64,000 nucleotides of DNA, from the NCBI GenBank assembly GCA_007844125.1, contig CM017570.1, positions 51,812,609-51,876,608 of the forward strand, read 5' to 3'. This document shows, piece by piece, positions 14,901 to 26,900 of the stretch; positions within the stretch are counted from its first letter, which is position 1, and every line of letters begins with the position of its first letter. A program made the translations under genes and the position numbers. The stretch is from Sinonovacula constricta (taxonomy: Eukaryota > Mollusca > Bivalvia > Cardiida > Solecurtidae). The notes beneath the pieces are model-generated. The model saw only the letters and a list, made by a program, of their open reading frames with translations, did no database searches and was not told where the DNA came from.

Positions 14901-17900
14901 ACTGTACAGAAAAAAATGACGAAAAAGTAAGGAGAAAAAAAAAGACCCATATTAAAACCTTATTTCTCTTTGTAAAATATTTGACATGACATGTTGGTTA
15001 ACTTATTAGAAATAGAAGAGAAGACAATCAAAATAATGATTGAATATTCCAGATAACAGGGTATCTGATGCAACAACTGATGACTCCAACCTCACCTATA
15101 GACAGCTACATGGACACCCAGCGACACATCCTCCTTTATCTTGCTGATCTTTTTCTCTCTTCTCTGCTCCTTTGTTAATTTCCTTGCTGCATTTGCCTCT
15201 TCATGGGCTCTGTGGTAATGATATTGATGGTACAAGCACTTTTCAGCAGTAAGGACAATAATTTGTACAAAAAGCTTTGAACCATTTTTTAATTTAAAGC
15301 ACTTTTAATGAAAGGCGGCATATTGTAGCATTTTTTCAAGCCGTGTCTATTAATATTTCTAACACAGACACACATATACAAACACTGTAAATAAACCAAT
15401 CAGCACTATCACTAGAACAGGTTAGGGTCAAAAACTCAAACTAGTGGTTGATTTAGATTGTACTGGTGATTGTACTGGTACATGTAATATACATTGCACT
15501 GGTGATATAGATTGCATTGGTGAAATGTGTATATAACAGGAACCACTCAATCCTTAATATGCCTGGCTTATGTGCTTCTGTGTATATAACAGGAACCACT
15601 CAATCCTTAATATGCCTGGCTTATGTGCTTCTGTGTATATAACAGGAACCACTCAATCCTTAATATGCCTGGCTTATGTGCTTCTGTGTATATAGCAGGA
15701 ACCACTCAATCCTTAATATGCCTGGCTTATGTGCTTCTGTGTATACAACAGGAACTGTTCAACCCTTAATATGCCTGGCTTTTATGCTTCCATGTGTATA
15801 TAACAGGAAACACACAACCCTCAATGGTGGCTTATTTGCTTCGTGTCTGCTATATAACCCATACCAAACTGCTGTATTAGAGAGTTGTCCCTTTAGCTCT
15901 GTTGTTAATGTATTGACTTCAGATACCACTTGTGTGTTGAGAAATTGTTCACTTTCTTTCAGTAAGAGACTGGTTAGGAAATAATAATTAAAAAAAAAAT
16001 AGCTTGATCTTGATGCATCCTCTAGAAAGTGTTATGTGTGACACAGTTTCCTTTGTAGGTTTGTAAGATAAAGAAGTAAAGTAGTGTAAATAATTGGGAA
16101 ATCATGGCTGTGCAATAAATATATTAGACAAACAGTGTGACTGCCATATGGGGCCTTTTGAGGGGCGTATAAAAAGAAGAAATGGGCCACTCACTTCTGT
16201 CGTTTGGCCATCTGAGCACGCACATGAGCTTCAACTTTTGTGGGATCTTGTATGGCCTCTGATCCTAAAACTCTCATCAAGTTGGCCATACGCACTGAAA
16301 TGTGAGAAAGCATTTACAAAGTGAGACTTGTAGTCACCAACTATTTTTAAGCTCAAGTCATTACTTGAAACCAGTCTACCAGTTTCATGGAAGGGAATCT
16401 AAGACAATTTAAGTAGTTGTGCAGATTGCATTAGTGTAATTATAGCTGATGTCAATGTCACCTGACTGTAGCACAGTGAAACAATTTTTCAGACTCTTAC
16501 TCCATGGGATTTTGTCCCAGAAAGTGGAAATAACTTTATATAAAAAACCTTTAAGCTGACCTGAGGTGCTGGTTTTAGTTGGATTCTAGTGTTGGATAAC
16601 TGAATAGGATAGCTAAATTATTAATATGAAAGGAGTTATATCTGACAGCATTTTATGCAAAATTCATAAAATGACCTAAGGAAGGCAACAAAGTTACAAA
16701 CTTATTGTAACAAACTTAACAAATTTATTCCACAAAAAATTCATTTATGTGCACGTCTGATTTTTTTCAGTAGGTAAAAACGGAGGAAACAATTATAGTG
16801 TATTTTTCTCCCATAAATGAAATATGGAATGAAGTAGGAAAAGAAAAGAATGTTACATTAAGTTTCAAGGAATAAGACTTGACCAAGCCAGAATGTTACT
16901 TTTAGATGCTAGAGGTGGGGCTAGACCCCTAGTCAGAATGTGACCTTTAGGTTCAAGAAGTGGAACTAGAGGTGGAGCTAAACCCAGTCAGAATGTTACC
17001 TTTATGTTCTAGAGGTGGGGCTAGACCAAGTCAGAATGTTACCTTTAGGGTCTAGAGGTGGGGCTAGAGGTGGGGCTAGACCAAGTCAGAATGTAATCTT
17101 TAGGTTCTAGAGGTGGGACTAGACCAAGTCAGAATGTTATCTTTAGGTTCTAGAGGTGGGACTAGACCAAGTCAGAATGTTGCTTAGGATCTAGAGGTGG
17201 GGCTAGAGGTGGGGCTAGACCAAGTCAGAATGTTACCTTTAGGTTCTAGAGGTGGGACTAGACCAAGTCAGAATGTTGCTTAGGATCTAGAGGTGGGGCT
17301 AGAGGTGGGGCTAGACCAAGTCAGAATGTTACCTTTAGGGTCTAGAGGGGGGGCTAGATCAAGTCAGAATGTTACCTTTATGTTCTAGAGGTGTAACTAG
17401 AGGTGTGGCTAGACCAAGTCAGAATGTTACCGTTAGGTTCTAGAGGTGAGGCTAGACCAAGTCAGAATGTTACCTTTAGGTTCTAGAGGTGGAACTAGAG
17501 GTGGGGCTAGACCAAGTCAGAATGTTACCTTTAGGTTCTAGAGGTGAGGCTAGACCAAGTCAGAATGTTACCTTTAGGTTCTAGAGGTGGGACTAGACCA
17601 AGTCAGAATGTTACCTTTGGGTTCTAGAGGTGGGGCTAGAGGTGTGGCTAGACCAAGTCAGTATGTTACCTTTATGTTCTAGAGGTGGGGCTAGACCAAG
17701 TCAGAATGTTACCTTTATGTTCTAGAGGTGGGGCTAGAGGTGGGGCTGGACCAAGTCAGAATGTTACCTTTAGGTTCTAGAGGCGGTGCAAGACCAAGTC
17801 AGAATGTTACCTTTATGTTCTAGAGGTGGGGCTAGACCAAGTCAGAATGTTACCTTTAGGTTCTAGAGGCGGGGCTAGACCAAGTCAGAATGTTACCTTT

Positions 17901-20900
17901 ATGTTCTAGAGGTGGAACTAGAGGTGGGGCTAGACCTAGTCAGAATGTTACCTTTAGGTTCTAGAGGTGGGGCTAGACCAAGTCAGAATGTTACCTTTAT
18001 GTTCTAGAGGTGGAACTAGAGGCGGGGCTAGACCAAGTCAGAATGTTACCTTTATGTTCTAGAGGTGGGGCTTGACCAAGTCAGAATGTTACCTTTAGGT
18101 TCTAGAGGTGGGGCTAGACCAAACAGAATGTTACCTTTATGTTCTAGAGGTGGAACTAGAGGTGGGGCTAGACCAAGTCAGAATGTTACCTTTAGGTTCT
18201 AGAGGTGGGGCTTGACCAAGTCAGAATGTTACCTTTATGTTCTAGAGGTGGAACTAGAGGTGGGGCTAGACCAAGTCAGAATGTTACCTTTAGGTTCTAG
18301 AGGTGGGGCTTGACCAAGTCAGAATGTTCCCTTTATGTTCTAGAGGTGTAACTAGAGGTGGGTCTAGACGAAGTCAGAATGTTACCTTTTTGTTCTAGAG
18401 GTGGAACTAGAGGTGGGGCTAGACCAAGTCAGAATGTTACCTTTAGGTTCTAGAGGCGGTGCAAGACCAAGTCGTATTTTTTCTTGTAGCTCCTTCTGTG
18501 CCTCCTGTCTGTTCTGTCGCCTCAACTTCTTTCGCTCCTTTGCCGTCAGGTACACAGGGATCTCACAGCCCTGGCTTGGATCGGCTATAGACAAGAGAAA
18601 AACAGGAAGCATAAAATGACAATAATTGGAAGAAAGAAGGGCTCAGGTGGCATCAAACACAGAATAATTATTAACTACTGTCAGTGAGACAGCTTGTAGA
18701 AGTATCACGACCAAACAAAAGTTATTCATGCAGGTAAACCATTATTTGTACATTATTTATTAAAAAAATAAAACTATAGTGGTACAGGTATAATCAGCAT
18801 AACACCAACAATATCAACTCAATGTCTAATGTACTACATTTTTTGAGATTGGGTCAGATCATTCTTATGCACTGATTGGTCGATTGTCAAATTTTACAAA
18901 AAATCTGACAAATCAGATAATAGCTAAAAGAAGTAACATAATTTAGCAGAATGTTTTGGTGACAGCTTTTCAAGCATTGATGAATTCAATCAATACTGCA
19001 AGAAAACCAGTGTGTAGGTAAAGATAATATATATAATATAATCCATTTAACCAACCTGGAGGTTTCATCTGTGTGGGGTGTTCTACCAGGTGGGTCACAC
19101 CCTCCAGCCGCTCCCTCAATGGCCCATCGAGAACATCATATCTTCAAGCACCATTTGTAACAGGAGCAAACAATTAGTTCATATTTCAACACAATTTACT
19201 TTCTTAAGATTTAATCAGTTTAATAACCACTATCACCAAAAATATGGAATTGTTTTCAAGACATTTAAAGAAGGATAAGAAATGAACAAATGCCAAACCA
19301 ACACAATAATACATGATATTATTTTGATGGCTACTATTTGGAATAGAAAGACACTAAGATGGATTCATGCAGAGATTAAATCATACACTGCAGGCCAGTT
19401 GGAAAATCTCCTTTCATGGAAGTTTATGAACAGACTGTCACTAAGACATAAACAAAGGCAGTGAGGGGCTGAAGGTGTAGACACAGCTGCTCAACTCAAG
19501 TGAGGGGTTAAAGGTGTAGACACAGCTTCTCATCTCAAGTGAGGGGCTGAAGGTGTAGACACAGCTGCTCAACTCAAGTGAGGGGTTAAAGGTGTAGACA
19601 CAGCTTCTCATCTCAAGTGAGGGGCTGAAGGTGTAGACACAGCTGCTCAACTCAAGTGAGGGGTTAAAGGTGTAGACACAGCTGCTCAACTCAAGTGAGG
19701 GGTTAAAGGTGTAGACACAGCTCTTCAACTCAAGTGAAGAACTGAAGGTGTAGACACAGCTGCTCAACTCAAGTGAGGAGCTGAAGGTGTAGACACAGCT
19801 GCTCAACTCAAGTGAGGAGCTGAAGGTGTAGACACAGCTGCTCAACTCAAGTGAGGGGCTGAAGGTGTAGACACAGCTGCTCAACTCAAGTGAGGGGCTG
19901 AAGGTGTAGACACAGCTGCTCAACTCAAGTGAGGAGCTGAAGGTGTAGACACAGCTGCTCAACTCAAGTGAGGGGCTGAAGGTGTAGACACAGCTGCTCA
20001 ACTCAAGTGAGGGGCTGAAGGTGTAGACACAGCTGCTCAACTCAAGTGAGGGGCTGAAGGTGTAGACACAGCTGCTCAACTCAAGTGAGGAGCCGAAGGT
20101 GTAGACACAGCTGCTCAACTCAAGTGAGGAGCCGAAGGTGTAGACACAGCTGCTCAACTCATGTGAGGGGCTGAAGGTGTAGACACAGCTGCTCAACTCA
20201 AGTGAGGGGCTGAAGGTGTAGACACAGCTGCTCAACTCAAGTGAGGGGCTGAAGGTGTAGACACAGCTGCTCAACTCAAGTGAGGGGCTGAAGGTGTAGA
20301 CACAGCTGCTCAACTCAAGTGAGGGGCTGAAGGTGTAGACACAGCTGCTCAACTCAAGTGAGGGGCTGAAGGTGTAGACACAGCTGCTCAACTCAAGTGA
20401 GGGGCTGAAGGTGTAGACACAGCTGCTCAACTCAAGTGAGGAGCTGAAGGTGTAGACACAGCTGCTCAACTCAAGTGAGGAGCTGAAGGTGTAGACACAG
20501 CTGCTCAACTCAAGTGAGGGGCTGAAGGTGTAGACACAGCTGCTCAACTCAAGTGAGGGGCTGAAGGTGTAGACACAGCTGCTCAACTCAAGTGAGGGGC
20601 TGAAGGTGTAGACACAGCTGCTCAACTCAAGTGAGGGGTGGAAGGTGTAGACACAGCTGCTCAACTCAAGTGAGGAGCTGAAGGTGTAGACACAGCTGCT
20701 CAACTCAAGTGAGGGGCTGAAGGTGTAGACACAGCTGCTCAACTCAAGTGAGGAGCCGAAGGTGTAGACACAGCTGCTCAACTCAAGTGAGGAGTTGAAG
20801 GTGTAGACACAGCTGCTCAACTCAAGTGAGGGGCTGAAGGTGTAGACACAGCTGCTCAACTCAAGTGAGGGGTGGAAGGTGTAGACACAGCTGCTCAACT

Positions 20901-23900
20901 CAAGTGAGGGGCTGAAGGTGTAGACACAGCTGCTCAACTCAAGTGAGGGGTTAAAGGTGTAGACACAGCAGCTCAACTCAAGTGAGGAGCTGAAGGTGTA
21001 GACACAGCTGCTCAACTCAAGTGAGGGGCTGAAGGTGTAGACACAGCTGCTCAACTCAAGTGAGGGGCTGAAGGTGTAGACACAGCTGCTCAACTCAAGT
21101 GAGGAGCTAAAGGTGTAGACACAGCGGCTCAACTCAAGTGAGGAGCTGAAGGAGTAGACACAGCTGCTCAACTCAAGTGAGGGGCTGAAGGTGTAGACAC
21201 AGCTGCTCAACTCAAGTGAGGGGCTGAAGGTGTAGACACAGCTGCTCAACTCAAGTGAGGAGCTGAAGGTGTAGACACAGCTGCTCAACTCATGTGAGGG
21301 GTGGAAGGTGTAGACACAGCTGCTCAACTCAAGTGGGGGGGCTGAAGGTGTAGACACAGCTGCTCAACTCAAGTGAGGAGCTGAAGGTGTAGACACAGCT
21401 GCTCAACTCAAGTGAGGAGCTGAAGGAGTAGACACAGCTGCTCAACTCAAGTGAGGAGCTGAAGTTGTAGACACAGCTGCTCAACTCACTCAGCTATGAG
21501 CAACCATGTAGTGTTTAAAAAATACATACTAAAACTTACAATTCAGCAGATTTGAAAATGATAGCATATTGCTTATGATTCAGCAGATCTGAGAATGACA
21601 GACTCTAATTTATGATTCAGCAGATCTGAGAATGACAGACTAATTTATGATTCAGCAGATCTGAGAATCACAGACTCTAATTTATGATTCAGCAGATCTG
21701 AGAATCACAGACTATAACTTACAATTCAGCAGATCTGAGAATGACAGACTATTACTTACAATTCAGCAGATCTGAGAATCACAGACTATAACTTACAATT
21801 CAGCAGATCTGAGAATGCTAGACTATTACTTACGATTCAGCAGATCTAAGTATGACACTATCCCACCATTCAATGTCAGGGATTTCCCCAGCAACCTAAA
21901 AATAGAAACACAATCAGACTAACCTTAAAATGATAACATAATTAATTTCAATACATTTATAAAAAAAGGCAACTTGTTGATTCAATAAAAATAACATTTT
22001 GAGTTTATTTTTCATCCTTGTAAAACATTTTTCTTCAAAAACAGACAGATACAAAGTGAACACAAATGCTGGAACAGCTTAAGTGCTGCCATTCTGAGGA
22101 TTTCAATCATAGAATTTATACACGGTTTGATCTCAAACATATACCTACACATAGAATTTATACATGGTTTGATCTCAAACATATACCTACACATAGAATT
22201 TATACATGGTTTGATCTCAAACATATACCTACAAATAGAATTTATACATGGTTTGATCTCAAACATATACCTACACATAGAATTTATACATGGTTTGATC
22301 TCAAACATATACCTACATATAGAATTTATACATGGTTTGATCTCAAACATATACCTACACATAGAATTTATACATGGTTTGATCTCAAACATATACCTAC
22401 AAATAGAATTTATACATGGTTTGATCTCAAACATATACCTACAAATAGAATTTATACATGGTTTGATCTCAAACATATACCACATGGTTTGATCTCAAAC
22501 ATATACCTACAAATAGAATTTATACATGGTTTGATCTCAAACATATACCTACACATAGAATTTATACATGGTTTGATCTCAAACATATACCTACAAATAG
22601 AATTTATACATGGTTTGATCTCAAACATATACCTACACATAGAATTTATACATGGTTTGATCTCAAACATATACCTACACATAGAATTTATACATGGTTT
22701 GATCTCAAACATATACCTACACATAGAATTTATACATGGTTTGATTTCAAACATATACCTACACATAGAATTTATACATGGTTTGATCTCAAACATATAC
22801 CTACACATAGAATTTATACATGGTTTGATCAAACATATACCTACACATAGAATTTATACATGGTTTGATCTAAAACATATACCTACACTACATACCTTGT
22901 TATTGTTATCATAAAGAAGTTAATTAAAACACAATTAAAAGTCACGAGTTCCTTCTCTGGAGCTGTAGATGCCAGTTTAGCAGTAAAGCAAGGCCAGTCT
23001 AAGGTTTTAAGATATATAAGGCCCTTGTCTTATCAATGATTCTTTCAGTCAAAACTCACCAATTCCCTTTTGGGAGCTATTGTTGCCAGTTTGGCAGCGG
23101 AGGCAATGCCAGTTTTCTTGGCTGCCTGTGAGATCTCGTTCTGCAGCCTGTCAAGCTGAGCCTTGGTACGAAGACGAGAGGCCAGTTGCTCAAACTTGCC
23201 CTTCTCATGGAACCTAAAGCCTCGCTTAGCTCGCTGGGCTGATACAAGGCTGGAAGTGACAATAACAATCTTTATGAATTTCTTTCATAATTTATATTTG
23301 TTCATAATTTATATTTGTGAATGTATATCTACAGCTGAGAATTCTGTCAAACAAAACAGGAACGACTATGCCCTTAAAATAATTAAGGGTATGAAACATA
23401 TGTAGCTCATTTTTGGGGGTGTCAAAACATGTCATAGTTTTTCTGTCATTTTCATGTTTGTGTATTCATGAACATTATGCTCCTTTGTACTTGAAATAAA
23501 CTGTTTGAACTGTAAAATTGTTATGATGGGAATGAGTCTGTTACATGCGTTTACCAACACAGGTACACATGATAGTAAACTCTGCTTCAGACAACATTTG
23601 GGTAGAAGCAACACAACACTAGTAATGATGGAGGATCTTCTCAAGTAAAATCTTAGCCAAAACAGGGACTTGCACCCATTTAGTGATTAGCTGCAGCATC
23701 TTTATAATAATCCTACCTGACTCTAGGATCAAAGAACTTTGATCCACTAACTTCTTCTGGTGGGGCATCAATCAGCCCTTTGAACTGCTCACGACGCTTC
23801 GCTCGAATGTTAGCCTAGGAGAAGTAAAATAAGTGTTTTATCAAATCTGTCAGACTCACACAATTCTCAAATACAGAAAATATCACAAATGTGGGTGAAA

Positions 23901-26900
23901 ACAGAAAATATGGCCACGGATGACGAAAACACAAAATATGACAGTGGTGTTGGGTGAAAACAGTAAACATGACAAAGGTGGGCAAAAACCCCCAGAAAAT
24001 ATGACAAAAGTAGGCAAACACAGAAAATATGACAAAGGCAGGTAAAAACAGAAAATATGACAATGTTTGACTAAAATTTGTCAGCATAAAATCAATAATA
24101 AAAACAACAAATATGACAAAGTTGGAGAAAAAAAAGAAGAAAATATGATAAAGTTGGACAAAAAAGTATGTATGCAGGGCTTTTTCAGGGTTTTTTTGGA
24201 AAAAGACCCTAGCCCAAATTGGGAATTTTTGACGCGGTAAATAGCCAAATTTGGGAAAAAAAGTATCGACAAATCAAACCAATTGAGAAATTTCAACATT
24301 TATTTTTCTGCATTAAAGCTTAATCTGCCTTGCTTTTGTGTCCCTGAAAGAGTTACAGAGCTCTTCCAGAGTTTTTTCAGAAAGCTCTGCAGGGCCTTCA
24401 ATACAGATTCTCATTAAATTGGAGAGTTTTTCCTCGCCAAGGGAGACTGAGACGGATTCCTAGCTTGAGCCGATTCTCTGAAATATTAATTGTACAGTAC
24501 ATTTTACTTGCTACTATCAGTGCATAGTAAAATGTTGTATTCTGTACTCTGTCAGAATTTAACACCGATCAAAAGTAAACAAATGATTTGCTTAATTGGA
24601 AAATTCTCTTGATTTCATGGTTTCTTGGTTATTAATTTTTTTATAGGTAAAAGGCATGTTGGTTCAAATGGGAATTAATTTATGAGATTGGGAATTTTTT
24701 CTTAAAATTGGGAAAAATGGTCGCTATTTGGCATTGGGAATGGGGCTGAATATCGGCCCCGTGAGACAGGCTGAAAAAGCCTTGGTATGACAAAGTTTGA
24801 CTGATATCTTCTATGAATTATTGGTGCAAAAAAAGCCTAGGTAATGCCAAGATAAATTCAGACACACTTCAGACAAGCTCAGATGATTCCTGATTTAAAG
24901 CATTTAGGTCCATATGTGTATAGAGCAAGTAGCAGAAAAGAGCCACCATTGACCCAACAGGATTGAATTGCTGCCTTTTCACTATTATGACTCCTCTTAC
25001 CGCCTGGGTTTGAGACCCATCTGTGGTGGAAACTTTAAAGTAGGGAGGTCTTTCAGATTACCTGCAGCAGGCTGGTGATTTTACCCAGCTTACCTGCAGC
25101 AGGCTGGTGATTTTACCCAGATATCTGTCTTCCAGCTTACCTGCAGCCGGCTGGTGATTCTACCCAGATATCTGTCTTCCAGCTTACCTGCAGCAGGCTG
25201 GTGATTCTACCCAGATATCTGTCTTCCAGCTTACCTGCAGCAGGCTGGTGATTCTACCCAGATATCTGTCTTCCAGCTTACCTGTAGCAGGCTGGTGATT
25301 CTACCCAGATATCTGTCTTCCAGCTTACCTGCAGCAGGCTGGTGATTCTACCCAGATATCTGTCTTCCAGCTTACCTGCAGCAGGCTGGTGCTTCTACCC
25401 AGATATGTCTTCCAGCTTACCTGCAGCAGGCTGGTGATTCTACCCAGATATCTGTCTTCCAGCTTACCTGCAGCAGGCTGGTGCTTCTACCCAGATATCT
25501 GTCTTCCAGCTTACCTGCAGCAGGCTGGTGATTCTACCAAGATATCTGTCTTCCAGCTTACCTGCAGCAGGCTGGTGATTCTACCCAGATATCTGTATTC
25601 CAGCTTACCTGCAGCAGGCTGGTGATTCTACCCAGATATCTGTCTTCCAGCTTACCTGCAGCAGGCTGGTGATTCTACCAAGATATCTGTCTTCCAGCTC
25701 ACCTGAACCAGGCTGGTGATTCTACCCAGATATCTGTCACTGGGGCATTCACCAATAATAGGTGAACATCGTTTTAATACCCCAGAATTTTGTGACTGTG
25801 ATTTATTTCATAACCACAGGCAATCATCTTATCACTAAAAGTCAGTGCCTCCTTGTTGCCTCTCTTAGGTATAAATCTTTTTTATATCCAAGTCACACCA
25901 TAACAAATTTGATCATCACAGGTTTCTCCCTAAGTTTCAGGTCAGTTTCTGTTCAACAGGTCCAAATAGAAAATTAAAAAGCCTTCTAGAAAAGGCTGAG
26001 GCATGCAATTCCTGCTGTCATATGTGCACCAAATACAAACCTTCGTTAAAACTATGAGTGCATGCAGATCAGCTGGAGGTTGTCGCTAGCACTTCAACCC
26101 ATGATGGGAGGATCTTACAGTTTGACACAAAATCTTTTGGCAAGAAGTAAAAATATTATTTTAAATTTATAGTCAAAATGAAAATTTGTGTCATACTACA
26201 ATGGCAGGCTAATATTAAATGATGGAACATCAAAAAACAATTCCATGAAGAAGCCTCATCTCACCTTAGGCCAGGTGAATGAACCCCATCCCCACTTGAA
26301 TGAATATGCTGTGACTTAAACTTGATACTATGCTGTAAGGAACTATGGTGTCAATAAAAACAGTGATACAACTTGTTAACGACACAATTCATGATATTCT
26401 GTACATCCAAACTGGTTATATTCCATCCCACCCTGGATACATCTTCAGCAGATTCCAACTTCGTACCTTTAGTGTGGGTGCATGGTGTGTAAGGGTAACA
26501 GCCTGGCCAGTCTTAGCATCAATTGTCCTGCCTTGCTCATCCAGAATTAAAGGTGTTGGCCTGTCAATATTATAAACTACATGTAACATTAACTGTAAAG
26601 TCTGATTTGCTTGTTTTGTTTTTTGTTACATCGCACCGACACAATCATTGTCATACTGGCGATGTCCAGCTAATTATTGGTGGAGCAAGACCCCAAACTT
26701 ACATCTGGGTAGAACCACTGGCGCACCGCATGTTATCTGGAAAACCTCTCCACATGAAAGTTCTTGCCCCCATTGGGACTCAAACCCATGCCGTGAGGAG
26801 CTGAGGAGTTTCAAGTGAGCGACTCTAACCGCTCGGCCATGGGTGCCACAGTTAAGTCTGATCAAGGGGCTTCAAGGCCACATTTGTGCTGCACAGCTGT

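Noticed and set aside
19441..21357. 638-codon Cys/Ser/Leu-rich repeat protein
   Set aside because: 39-bp tandem unit (13 codons) in intron 9; no start, signal or domain, and flanking exons are spliced across it.
23815..24087. 90-codon hydrophobic frame on the minus strand
   Set aside because: Made by the degenerate AAAATATGACAAAGG repeat; no splice or domain support.
25681..25741. Extra PRPF3 exon ending at a GTGAGC donor near 25,699
   Set aside because: It would encode [12 protein letters not shown], which has no place between exons 6 and 7 of PRPF3, whose phases join directly; the sequence aligns to SINE family 3.
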